Notes under the pieces: generated by a model
Told to the model about the DNA's origin: nothing
Databases searched by the model: none
What the model saw: only the letters and a program-made list of their open reading frames with translations
Position numbers and translations under genes: made by a program
Part shown: positions 9,112 to 18,948 of the stretch, piece by piece
How positions within the stretch are numbered: the stretch's first letter is position 1
Layout of the letters: every line of letters starts with the position of its first letter
From: Vigna angularis
Lineage: Eukaryota > Streptophyta > Magnoliopsida > Fabales > Fabaceae
Direction: 5' to 3'
Assembly (NCBI RefSeq): GCF_016808095.1
Contig: NC_068971.1
Location: 2,976,001 to 3,040,000 of the forward strand
DNA length: 64,000 nucleotides

Positions 9112-11550
9112 CTAAATAATGCTGTTTTTGGGGGTGTTACAATCTTCATAATTAAGAGCACTCTGCAACGCACCATTAACAACACCATCCTGAAGCTGAA
9201 GAGCAAATTCCAACAGCTCAACGACATCGTTCATGGAAGGTCGTTGAGTCCCGTCTTCAAGCAAACAGGTGAATGCAACCTCAATAAATTTGCGCAGAGA
9301 CTGAGGTGCTACCTGGTCCTTGAGTTCTGTATCCACAATCTCATTCGGAGTTCCCTTCTCATAGCAATGTTTCGCCCAATTAACAAGTGAAATTCGTTGC
9401 TTTTCCTCCCCAGGGAGCAAAGGCTTCCTCCCAGATAACACCTCCAACAACATCACTCCAAGTGAGTACACGTCAGACTTCTCCGTCAAAAGGTATCGCT
9501 TGTAATATTCTGGGTCCAAATATCCAATACTACCTTTCACCTCAGTGTTCACGCTCACGAGACTCATCGAAGAACCACTGGGCCCCCCAATTCGGGATAA
9601 TCCGAAATCTGAAACCTTCGCCACCCATTTTTCATCCAACAAGATATTGCTGCTCTTCACGTCACGGTGAATGATCACCTGCTCCACACCTGTATGCAGA
9701 TAATGCAATCCTCGTGCAACACCTATGCATATCTGGAGCCTACGTTTCCACGACAAAGACGGGTTATCAGTGTCGTAGAGATGGTCACTGAGGTTGCCGT
9801 GATTCATGAAATCGTAAACGAGGATCATCTCGTTGTTCTCGTAGCAGTAACCAATGAGGGAAACGATATTGGGGTGACAAAGTTGAGACAGAATTTGGAT
9901 CTCGTTCTTGAACTCGCGAATACCTTGGCGAGAACCCGGTTTAAGCCTTTTGACTGCGACAGTAGTTGAGCCTTTGTCGAGGTGACCTTTGTACACGTTG
10001 CCGAAGCCTCCGACGCCAACCTCGAAGACTTTGTCGAAGTTGTTGGTTGCGACTTTCATTTCGGCCATTGAGAACTGTCGGCAGAGAGCGGTAGGTATCA
10101 GTAATGAGCCGCTGCTCCGAGAAGTTCCTTCCTTTTTATTGGGACCCTTGTTGTCAACGACATTCTTCCGGCGTTTGATGAGGAAAAAGGCGACAATAAA
10201 GGAGAACAAAAGGACACCCGAAACTGCCCCTGCAACGGCGGCAGGGGTTCTGCTCTTTTTAGTTTTTGATAATGGAGGCAGGTCTGGGTTCGGCCCAGCG
10301 AGATTACCTGTTGGGTCGCTTATTTTGAAGAGTTCAATTGCGTTTAGTTGGGCGTCTTTGATCAAGCTTTTATCGTGAGGGTGTAATTTCACAGAAAGAT
10401 ATGCCTTTTTCTGATTATCTGGGGCTAAGATGGAAACTACGTAGTCTTTAACCACCGGTACACCCCTCTGATTATCAGTCCACATGAGAACGTCTGTCCA
10501 GTTGCTTGCCAACTGATCCGCTATGATGATTTTGAAAATCACGCCACCAGTGTTGTTAACCCTCGGATCAAGCTGGCAAAAGTGTAACCGTATCATGTAG
10601 GTGAAGTCAGAATCAACAGGAAGCTGCCATGTGAGATTGAAACCCATGTTGATAGAGGCATTAAGTCCCATACTCCGAACGGTTCTGTACACTTGGTCTG
10701 GTGCCGTGTAGTTATAGGTTGTAATGAACGTCAGCCTTTTAATTTTCTCATAATCAACTGGTTGATAATATTGAGTAGTTACGTACTTGATGTCAGGTTT
10801 CCACGTTCTGAGCATACCCGTGTCCCCTGAGGAAGGAATTTCAGCGGAAACGACTAACCTGAACATGGTCTCGAGAGCAAATTTGTGCTCAGTGACATAT
10901 GGAGTCATTTTGCCAACATATTGCGGCTGCTCTGTGGAGTGAGGATCGGTGTAGTAGAGATAAGGGGGCATCGAAACAATCTCGATCCCGTTGATGAAAG
11001 CGTATGAATCAGTAGTACTGGGAAAGAAGGTTATAGTCAGGTTCTCACCGTCTCCAAAGTAAACGCAATACTCTCTGAACAAGATGTCAGAGTGGCTAGG
11101 GTCATCATCTGCGTCGGCGTTGAGGGAAGCATTGAAATCTTGAAGGAGGGTGTAGGGGCCTGCTGTGACTGAGAAAGAGGCTTGGAAGCGAGGGAAGTTA
11201 TGGTATGAAGTAGAGTAGAAGAAGAGACGAATGAACTTGGGGCCTGGTGTGACAGGGAAGGAGTAATTGAATGAGGAGTAAGAGAGACGAGCATGGGTGT
11301 AGGGACCCTGTATGGTAGATGGTGTGAGTGAAGGAGCAGCGACTGAGGGGTTTGTTGGAGAGAGGAAGTGATTGTCTGAAGTCCAATTCCGAGTGTCGGG
11401 AGTGGAGAAGTTGGTCGATGAGCCACAACTGATGCTAAAGAGGTCAGTGGGATGATAAATATCGTCTGCTGTGGAAAGGAAAGAGAGGCACCACATAAGG
11501 AAGAGGAAGAGACTGGTTCTTAAAGCAGTTCGTGTGCAAGTTGGGTCCAT
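9112..11550 (-). CDS. FERONIA-like (CrRLK1L) receptor kinase, apparently intact
   Basis: Predicted 812-residue plasma-membrane receptor Ser/Thr kinase, intronless. I chose the ATG at 11550 because it opens a good signal peptide (hydrophobic core LFLFLMWCLSFL, then STADD); an in-frame ATG at 11598 would add 16 residues. The ectodomain (about 30-420) is a malectin-like region with motifs typical of the family: RLFFYSTSY, GPYTLLQDF, SDILFREY, FINGIEIVSMP, YTAPDQVYRTVR, RLHFCQLDP, KDAQLNAIELFKI. One membrane segment lies at about 437-458, followed by KRRK. The kinase has an intact glycine loop (GVGGFGNV, near 512), VAVK lysine 534, HRDVKSSN (628-630 for HRD), DFG (648-650) and GYLDPEYY, so it should be active. 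Family members sense RALF peptides and cell-wall state; the ligand here is unknown. The tail is about 45 residues shorter than that of the 59771-62122 copy. Confidence 0.9.
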   Translation of the reverse strand: MDPTCTRTALRTSLFLFLMWCLSFLSTADDIYHPTDLFSISCGSSTNFSTPDTRNWTSDNHFLSPTNPSVAAPSLTPSTIQGPYTHARLSYSSFNYSFPVTPGPKFIRLFFYSTSYHNFPRFQASFSVTAGPYTLLQDFNASLNADADDDPSHSDILFREYCVYFGDGENLTITFFPSTTDSYAFINGIEIVSMPPYLYYTDPHSTEQPQYVGKMTPYVTEHKFALETMFRLVVSAEIPSSGDTGMLRTWKPDIKYVTTQYYQPVDYEKIKRLTFITTYNYTAPDQVYRTVRSMGLNASINMGFNLTWQLPVDSDFTYMIRLHFCQLDPRVNNTGGVIFKIIIADQLASNWTDVLMWTDNQRGVPVVKDYVVSILAPDNQKKAYLSVKLHPHDKSLIKDAQLNAIELFKISDPTGNLAGPNPDLPPLSKTKKSRTPAAVAGAVSGVLLFSFIVAFFLIKRRKNVVDNKGPNKKEGTSRSSGSLLIPTALCRQFSMAEMKVATNNFDKVFEVGVGGFGNVYKGHLDKGSTTVAVKRLKPGSRQGIREFKNEIQILSQLCHPNIVSLIGYCYENNEMILVYDFMNHGNLSDHLYDTDNPSLSWKRRLQICIGVARGLHYLHTGVEQVIIHRDVKSSNILLDEKWVAKVSDFGLSRIGGPSGSSMSLVSVNTEVKGSIGYLDPEYYKRYLLTEKSDVYSLGVMLLEVLSGRKPLLPGEEKQRISLVNWAKHCYEKGTPNEIVDTELKDQVAPQSLRKFIEVAFTCLLEDGTQRPSMNDVVELLEFALQLQDGVVNGALQSALNYEDCNTPKNSII

Positions 11551-11788
11551 CGATAATCTGTAATCAGAGCGACAAAGAGAGCTCAACTCAAACACCATAA
11601 ATCAACTTAAAAATTAATATTAATAAGTTAATATTAACTACTTTTTAGAATTATTAAATATTTTATGTCTTTACTTTTACTAAGATATATTAAATTTCTT
11701 TTAAAATGGGTTTCGAGACATATTTATTAGTTTCATTAAGACAAAATTCTTCAATATTTATATGAGATAAATATATTTTAATTTATTT

Positions 11789-12802
11789 AGTCCCTAAACT
11801 ATGGGCCATTTCTGGTTTTCGTCCCTCTTCCAAAGTAAGGTACACTTTAGTCCTCATCCTTTTCGAAACTTTGGTTTGAGTCCTCCAAAACTAACACCAT
11901 CAAAAATATGCTGATGTGTCTAACGTCTTTTTGCACGTGTTCAACGTCTCTTTCCACGTGTTTAAACAGCTAAAATGCAAAGTTAATCCAGCGTTGGTGA
12001 ACTTTGGTTTATTAGTTTCATTGCAAAGTGTTGTGTGAAGGATTCGAGCAAAGACAAAGTGGAAAGAAGGTTGAAGCTTGGATATTACCTTCTTGGGCGT
12101 TGGTGGAGTTGGGTACGTAAGTTCACATTTTTCTTTGTTTTGGTTTAAAATGATGGATGGATTTGGGGATGTAGGGTTTTGTTGAAGGGTACTGGTTTCG
12201 AGTACCAATTTCATTCTAAATTAGGGTTTACGATACAATCAACAACTTATTTAAAAAAAAATTACAAGCAAAAGAAGGCCATTGGAGGTTCGAGATTGAG
12301 AGAGGGAATCTGCAGCGCGGCGGAGGTATAAACCCTAGCCACCAAGTCCTCGGAATTCTCGGTCTTGCATAAAGCATGAAGCTTTTTCACCTAATCAAAA
12401 TTAAAGCAAGAACAAAGTTAATATTTAACAATAAATAGAGAGAGTATAACGGAATGAAAATGTAAGAATTTGAAGAGTTACGGAAGGAAGAAGGGAAGGA
12501 TCAGAAGCGGGATCGTTGGCGGTGTTAGAGTCTCTGCCACTGACAGAGAGCTTCCGGAGGTGAAAATCCCAACCTAAGTCCTTCTCAGACATCCCCAGAT
12601 GACTTAACACACGTCAACAAAAAATCAATTACACGTGGAAAGAGACGTTAGACACATCAGCATATTTTTGACGGTGTTAGTTTTGGAGGACTCAAACCAA
12701 AGTTTGGAAAAGGATGAGAACTAAAGTGTACCTTACTTTGGAAAAGGGACGAAAACCAGAAATGACACATAGTTTAGGGACTAAAAACATATTTAACCCT
12801 TT
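11789..12802. mobile_element. Mutator-like (Pack-MULE type) element upstream of the receptor kinase
   Basis: Long terminal inverted repeats: 11789-11961 pairs with 12631-12802 (starting from AGTCCCTAAACTATG and its complement), about 170 bp each with few mismatches. The right arm has about 17 extra outer bases (AAAAACATATTTAACCCTTT side), and the left arm has a 22-bp internal duplication near its CACGTG motif. The flanking 9-mer AATTTATTT (11780-11788 and 12803-12811) fits a MULE target duplication, though it is AT-rich. The interior has no transposase but carries gene-like sequence. It lies about 190-240 bp upstream of the receptor-kinase start and could affect its expression. Confidence 0.78.
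12262..12592 (-). pseudogene. Captured two-exon gene fragment inside the MULE, with an open spliced frame
   Basis: An ATG at 12592 opens MSEKDLGWDFHLRKLSVSGR and continues to SLLPS at 12482. A 91-bp intron (12481-12391) begins GTAACT and ends TTGATTAG. Exon 2 (12390-12262) continues in frame with VKKLHALCKTENSEDLVARV and ends at a TAA, giving 79 codons. The in-frame junction at canonical splice sites and the ATG context suggest the 5' end of a real host gene picked up by the transposon. From memory the first ~55 residues resemble the N-terminus of plant AP-5 complex subunit beta-like proteins, but I am not sure of that. The last ~20 residues may be a different sequence. Whether it is expressed is unknown. 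Confidence 0.5.
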
Positions 12803-15323
12803 AATTTATTTGCTATTATTCTTATTTTATTATTGAAAATATATCCTAATTTATTTTTTAATATTCATATCTACTATTCAAACAAGTTTTGAGTGATAAA
12901 ATTTGTATAAGTAGGTAATAGTTCTATTTATCACTACAAAAGTGATATTGTAAATAAGTTTTTGCATTTTTATTTTTTATATAAACATTCCAGAGGGCCT
13001 ACCCTTTTTTCTTTCTTTTTTTCACTAATCAACTTCATGTCTAGGTAGAAAATATTTATTTCTAATGGTCAAATTTTTATATATATATTTTTATTATTTT
13101 AAACTACCTGTAAAGTTCAAGATTATACTTTCTTTGTCTTCTTTTTGTTTGGACTGGCTGCTGTACAAGTCAATGAAGTATGGTCTTCTTCCTCAAATTT
13201 CTCCACGGGTATTTTAAGGGCAATAAAACAAAATATATAATCACTTCATTTATATCTTCAATTTCAAATTAATTTTTGTAATTAAGCTTTTGAAAAAGTT
13301 AGACCATACCTCTTTTTTTACAGAAATTTAAGTATGTGTAATTTGATTTTAACTTACTAAAAAAATGAAAATTGTACTTTTCCGAATAATTCAATCTTCA
13401 CAAGTGTACATCCAGTATCACAGAGTAAAATTTATCATACAATTGAACTCAATAATCAGACATTAATTCATACAAACAAGCTAAAATATACAATTAAAGA
13501 TTTCTATTACCTGGTGGAGAAAACATTCACTTATACTTGTTCCTAAATATTCTAGGTCTCAAAATGTTCTAATTCCGTTTGGAAAATTTCAATAAAAAAT
13601 TATAACACATTTTAAGTCACATACAAAAACAGAAAAGCACATTAAACTTAAATCGTTAAACTAACTAAAATATAAATAAAAAGTAAACTTACTCTATTTT
13701 TAATTTTAATTGATTAGATTAGTTAGTTTGTTTATAAAAATCCTTCCGATATCTCTAATCTTAAAATAAATAAAAAATAAAACCACATATTAGAGAGTAG
13801 GCAAAGAAATTTAAAAAAAAAATATAAAGAAATAATAATTTTTATAAAATAAAACTTTATTAATACAAAATCTTATTTATAATTTAACTTTTATTAATAA
13901 AATAATCAATTATTACTACAAATTAAATTTTAGATCCTTACAAATTATATACACTCTATTTACTTTACATAAATAGTTCACATTTATTTAACTTATTAAA
14001 ATGAATTAGTTTTTATTTATTCAATTTGATTGAAACGTATAAAAAGTAATTTTTTCAATAGTATTTACTTTTCTTTGTATAGTTACTTAAATATTATTTT
14101 AGTTGTTAAAATTAAACTTATTTTTCTTCCCTATTTTAGTTAATAGAAAAATTATTTCCTTCCTTATTTTCCACACCTTGTCTTGTATATTAATAATGTT
14201 CCACTTAAAAAAAAGTTGAATTCCTAGTAACAACACTAACTTAATTTAATAACTAGAAATTTAAACTAACATAAATTTGTTTTTTTATGAGAAAAATAAA
14301 GGACAATAAATATTGAACCGTCAAAGAACAAAGGCTAAGACTTGGTAAAACTATTAGAAACATTTATTTGGACGTGATGGGATTTTTCCATATATACGTC
14401 TTTTCTTTCAACTTCAACATTTTGTCATCTTCTATCAAAGCCAGAAGGATAGAAAGTTACACATATTGATTTCTCTCCAGAAATTTTCATCTGCTTAATA
14501 AATATATAATTGCATGACTTGCTCATTGACTTTTTTACTATAAATATAATTTTGTAATTTGTTGTTTTCTCAAATATCATTGAATATCATATTTCATGTT
14601 TCTGTTTTCTCAAATTAAATGTTGATCTTTTACTAAAACATTCACCACAAAAAAAATTAATTACTTGTTTTCTAGAATTTATTAGTAGTACGTATTTAAT
14701 TATAAACTTTACATTTTTATTACAAAAGTATATTAGATTTTTTTTTATAAATTAGATGATATATTATATTGAACTAAAATTGTTTAATTTAAACCCTTAG
14801 AGACCATATAAAATTTTTATAGAAACCAAAAATTACCCATTGACGAAACTATGAGGAGTAGAAGAAAGATTTAATTTAATTATAACTAGCAAGTGTTGAT
14901 TATTAACAAGTATTTGCGTAGTTTATGTAAATTTATAATCTGAAATAAAAATACTTAAAAATATAAAAAAAAATATGTTGCATTTTAAAAAAAATCATGA
15001 AAAGCAGGTACGTATTCTGAAAAACAAAACAAAAATTGTGAAGAATAGTTTATGGAAGTTGAGTTCAGAATAAACACGAGAAGTAAAAACAGACAGCAAT
15101 TTCTTCACTCTTCAGATTTATATACTTCAGCATTCATCAAAATGCTTGAACCATGATTGGTACAAAAGCTAGAGATATCATAATTGAACTGAATTATTGC
15201 AAAAGTTAAGATAACAGCTTTGTTTGTCTGAAAAAGCTAAAAGCCTTTATTTGAGCTCACAAAATTAACTATGAAACATGTCTTCTTAGTCACTGTCCTC
15301 TGTTATACCGATATCTTCATCTT
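12803..15323. other. Intergenic DNA, partly duplicated near 55600-56600
   Basis: No gene recognised. About 14030-14530 matches 55690-56240 by eye with substitutions and indels, for example GGACAATAAATATTGAAC, AGAACAAAGG and GCATGACTTGCTCATTGACTT in the same order. The last ~260 bp (15062-15323) are probably the 3' UTR of the kinase-only gene on the minus strand. Confidence 0.5.
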
Positions 15324-16716
15324 CTAACTAGCCTTTAGGTTAATAATGGTTTTAGACAATAAAACATAATCACCATGGATGTTTGTGATATCTGCTTGTT
15401 CCTGCAACAACAGAGCATGCTCAAGTTGCACCTCTACCTCACCCATTGTTGGTCGCTCATCTGCTTCGTATTTCAAGCATCCTTGCACGATATCTATAAA
15501 GACTTGCCAAGACTCAGGTGTAATCTTTCCTTTGATTTTCGGATCAACTTTCTCTTCAACCGGCATTTCAAACTTTTCCTCTTCTTCTATTAAACTCATA
15601 TATGTCTTTCCACTCACAACTTCGAATAGAACCATACCAAATGAATAAACATCGGTTTTATCTGTGATGGTCAGGTTCATAAATTGCTCCGCAGCCACGT
15701 AGCCAATAGTACCTATAAATGAAAGCAATGTCTTATTTTAACTGACAAAATCTTGGATTTGTTACCATTCCGCTGGAATTTCACCTCGAAGGTTCCATAT
15801 TTCAAAACAATTTGCAGGAATTAGTAAATGTGCTTTGTAAATACGACTTTATGTAAAGAAAGTCGTGATTAACATGAAAACAAAGCAGAACCTTTATTAG
15901 GACATATCATTTTTAGTTTTCTGTTGTTTCTAGTTAGCTTTGCTTTCTGCTGTGCCAACTCTGTATGGTATCTGATAACCTTGGATGCTGAAAGTGATTT
16001 TATTATACAAAGTCGTGACCAACCCATTACCAAAATGGTAAAAACAACCCAAAATTTCATGGCAGTACGTAAGTAATATGATAAAATAAAACATTATTAC
16101 CCGCAACAGAATCTACTTTAATTGGCTTTGGCTTTGACATAAAACGCTGTCCCTGTACGCTAAGATCAAAACCTGAAATCTTTGGCTCCATGTTTGCATC
16201 CAAAAGAATGTTGCTAGGTTTGATGTCGCGATGAATGATGGTGCGCTTGGCTCCAGCGTGAAGATAGTGCAGTCCACGTGCTGCTCCTATGCAAATCTCT
16301 AGTCTTTTCTTCCACGAAAGTTCCCCTCTTTCAAGTTGTCGATCTAGAGATTCATTGGACAGGTATTCGTACACAATAATTTTCTCTTTCTTGTGGTTGC
16401 AGAATCCTACAAGAGAGACGATATTAGGGTGACGAAGCTGGCAGAGCAACTCTATTTCATTCTTGAAGTTGCCATTGTATTTTACATTAAATCTTTTTAT
16501 TGTGAGTGTATAAGGAGAGCCGTGTCTATGTTGGAGAGAAGCTTCATATACTTCCCAAAATGAATCACGTCCAACTACCCTTTTTGGATCAAAGTTGTTG
16601 GTTGATTTGGTAAGATGGGAGAGAGAAAATTGAAGGCTCAACTCTTCTATAATTGTTGGATAATTTCTCTGAGATGTGTTCTTGGAACAGCTGAAGCCCA
16701 GACATTTGAGAAACAT
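15324..16716 (-). CDS. Kinase-only FERONIA-like protein (RLCK-like, probable pseudokinase)
   Basis: Two exons, 16716-16101 and 15712-15324, with a 388-bp GT-AG intron; the spliced frame gives 334 residues. It starts MFLKCLGFSC at the first ATG; Cys5 and Cys10 could be acylated for membrane attachment, as there is no signal peptide or membrane segment. The region from NNFDPKR to DERPTMGEV (about 41-296) is a CrRLK1L-type kinase domain. Lys74 (LTIKRF) and HRDIKPSN (HRD 162-164) are present. The glycine loop is degraded (VVGRDSFWEV, two of three glycines lost) and DFG is replaced by GFD (182-184), removing the metal-binding Asp. I infer weak or no catalysis and a possible scaffold role. A copia LTR starts 110 bp upstream of the ATG. 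A sister copy at 5829 has the opposite pattern of active-site changes. Confidence 0.75.
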
Positions 16717-16826
16717 AGTTTCAAACACTTGCCTCTAACCCACCACTGTCCACCTCTGTTCATCTTCGATTTTCGTAGCTATAAGCTTGTCGTTGGTTTG
16801 ATTAATCAACGCGTTTCGTTAGAAAG
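16717..16826 (-). promoter_or_regulatory. Residual 5' flank of the kinase-only gene, cut by a copia LTR
   Basis: This 110-bp stretch matches 5716-5828 upstream of the sister pseudogene and ends at 16826, where a copia LTR begins. In the sister copy native DNA continues beyond this point, so the upstream promoter here has been displaced or replaced. Confidence 0.6.
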
Positions 16827-17739
16827 TGTTGGAATAAAACAAAGGGATCCATCCACCATATTTCAAAAGTCAATGTTTTCCACTCCACCAATAATGTCAT
16901 TATCCAAAAGTTGCTATTCCACTCCTTGCTGGTTTTACGGAAAATGAGTGCCTCTTGTTTTGGACTCATGCACTTTCTCCATTTATAAATTGAGATGCAG
17001 CGTGCAATAGAAGAAGTGAAGCTACATATCAGAGAAGAAGAATATCATTGTGAAGAGAAAAAGAATATCATTGTGAAGAAGAGAAGTCACGCTGAAGTAA
17101 GAAAATAGAGATGGTTGTGTGAGAGATTTATACAGAGAGAGTCTGTTATTGTGAGTGTGAGTGAAAAGTGAGAGTTTTGTATACCATCAGAGAGGGTGAG
17201 ATTTACACAGAGAGATCCTCAGTGAGACAAATATTGTAATCCTATTTTCATAGTGGAGATATTTTTCTGCACTAGGTCCCGTGGTTTTTTCCGAGAGGAT
17301 TTTCCAGGTTAAAATTTTCCAGTGTTATTTTTCTTACGCATACACTTCTATTTCTACGCTTCTACACAATGCCCATTTTGGGGTTCACAGAGGAGGGAAC
17401 AAGTACCGTTGTTTCCCAACAGTGGTATTAGAGCTACTGATTCGAAAAATCACGGTCCTGTGAAACTCAAGATGGAAGGAGACATGTTCAAGCTAACTGC
17501 GGATAATTATTCCTACTGTAAGCCGATGATGGAAGATCATCTATACTGCAAGGATTTATATGAGCCGATCACAAATCCGGAAATTCCAGAAGGGAAGACC
17601 GAAAAAGACTGGGAGATTCTGAATCGTAAAGCAGTGGCTATGATTCGGAAATACATCGACAGAAGTCTCTTTGAGCATGTATCGACTTATATCAATGCGT
17701 ATGAGTTATGGACAAAGCTTGAATCAATGATTCAAAAAA
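16827..17739 (+). mobile_element. Truncated Ty1/copia element: complete 5' LTR, primer site, start of gag
   Basis: An LTR-like block runs from TGTTGGAATAAAAC to CCCAACA (16827-17421, 595 bp). It is followed at once by TGGTATTAGAGC (17423-17434), a good match to the initiator-methionine tRNA primer site of copia elements, and then by gag. The element ends abruptly about 17739 inside gag, where broken kinase sequence begins. No matching 3' LTR was found in the window. Confidence 0.8.
17472..17739 (+). pseudogene. N-terminal fragment of copia gag
   Basis: ATG at 17472 follows the primer site. The frame reads FKLTADNYSYCKPMMEDHLY, then NRKAVAMIRKYIDRSLFEHV and YELWTKLESMIQK, typical of the gag N-terminal region of plant copia elements (DUF4219/UBN2-type, retroviral capsid precursor). 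After ~89 codons it runs into antisense kinase sequence and stops at 17765. Zinc knuckle, protease and polymerase are absent. Confidence 0.82.
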
Positions 17740-18254
17740 GGTTGCTAGGTTTGATGTTGCGATGAATGATGGTGCGCTTGGCTCCAGCGTGAAGGTAGTG
17801 TAGTCCACGTGTTGCTCCTATGCAAATCTCTAGTCTTTTCTTCCACGAAAGTTCCCCTCTTTCAAGTTGTCGATCTAGAGATTCATTAGACATGTACTCA
17901 TACAAGAATCGTCTCCTTTTCTCCCTCGTAGAATCCTAAAAGAGAGATCAGATTAGGGTGATGAAGCTGACACAACAACTCTGTTTCCTTCTTGAACTCA
18001 ATGATTCCAGGGTTTTTTGTCCCATATCTCCGCCTTAATGCAACAGCATAATCAGTGACGCCATTATGTTCAAGAATACCTTTGTATACTCGATCACGAG
18101 AGTCTATTTTGTGTCTATAGTCGAAATTGTTGGTTGATTTTCTAAGATCGGCGAGAGAAAATTGACAGCACAGCTCTTCTATTATCGTTGGATACTTTCT
18201 CTGAGATGAACTTGTGTGCTTGGAACGGTTGAACCCCACACATTTGAGAAACAT
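17740..18254 (-). pseudogene. 5' part of a third kinase-only copy, frameshifted and truncated
   Basis: Begins MFLKCVGFNRSKHTSSSQRK at 18254 and reads through the N-lobe (YPTIIEELCCQFSLADLRKS, ELLCQLHHPNLISLLGF) to KETILV near 17900. A 2-bp loss in the VYEY codons there breaks the frame. The following segment (17890-17740) is almost identical to the 15324-16716 gene up to the catalytic loop, which reads HRNIKPSN (Asp to Asn), and stops at the junction with copia gag. The first half is clearly more diverged than the second, suggesting gene conversion or a chimeric origin. The C-lobe is missing. Confidence 0.85.
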
Positions 18255-18525
18255 GGTTCAAGTCCGTGATACTGTCTTGAGTAATTACTAGTCGAGTCAC
18301 TTGCCCAGAAGCATTATAGCTAAGACTGTCCTGTTTTGGTCTCATTTACGCGTTTCCCTTTTGAGAAAGAAGATCAAAACGTGTTGCAGAATAGTGCATA
18401 TGAGATTTCTTCCCTTTCTCTTCCTTCATCTGGCATATATTAAATGGTCAGTTAGGACTGCGTTTAGGCATAATTTGAATCTTTTTTGTTTGTTTCTTCC
18501 CCTCTCAACCCCACTCTGCGCTATC

Positions 18526-18935
18526 TGTTATAAAATATTATTATTTTATTGCAAATTGAAAGATGTGCAAACGTTCATAATGTTTTTCCAACGTTAATAC
18601 CTTGGCCAACGTCTGATGCAACGTTCATAATACAACGTATATAATTTTGCAAGGGTTCTTTCTTTATGCTATATAAATATAGCATTCCAAGGGAGCACAA
18701 AAACATATTTTTAATCTCTATTTTTTATTCTTTTATTTTGTAGTCTAAATCTTATATCCTGAGTATATACTTTAAAGAGTTTCTTTGCTAGTTCTGAGAT
18801 CTTCAGATATATTCTGGGAAGTTTCTGTTGTATCCTGAGGGACTTGCGCAATACATCGCGGATAAGTCCTTAAGGACAGTGATTCTACACGCCTCAGGAA
18901 ATTTTGTTCGTGATTCTGTCAGCAAATTTACTACA
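18526..18935 (+). repeat. 5' LTR of the copia element
   Basis: 410 bp, TG...CA. It aligns end to end with 23353-23773, with scattered substitutions and lacking an 11-bp segment near TCTCATTTGTAA that is present in the 3' LTR. The AACGTT motif recurs several times in its first 130 bp. Confidence 0.94.
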
Positions 18936-18948
18936 ATCTTAAGGACTT

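Noticed and set aside
9387..10378. Plus-strand open frames across the receptor-kinase gene
   Set aside because: Antisense shadows of a well-supported coding sequence.
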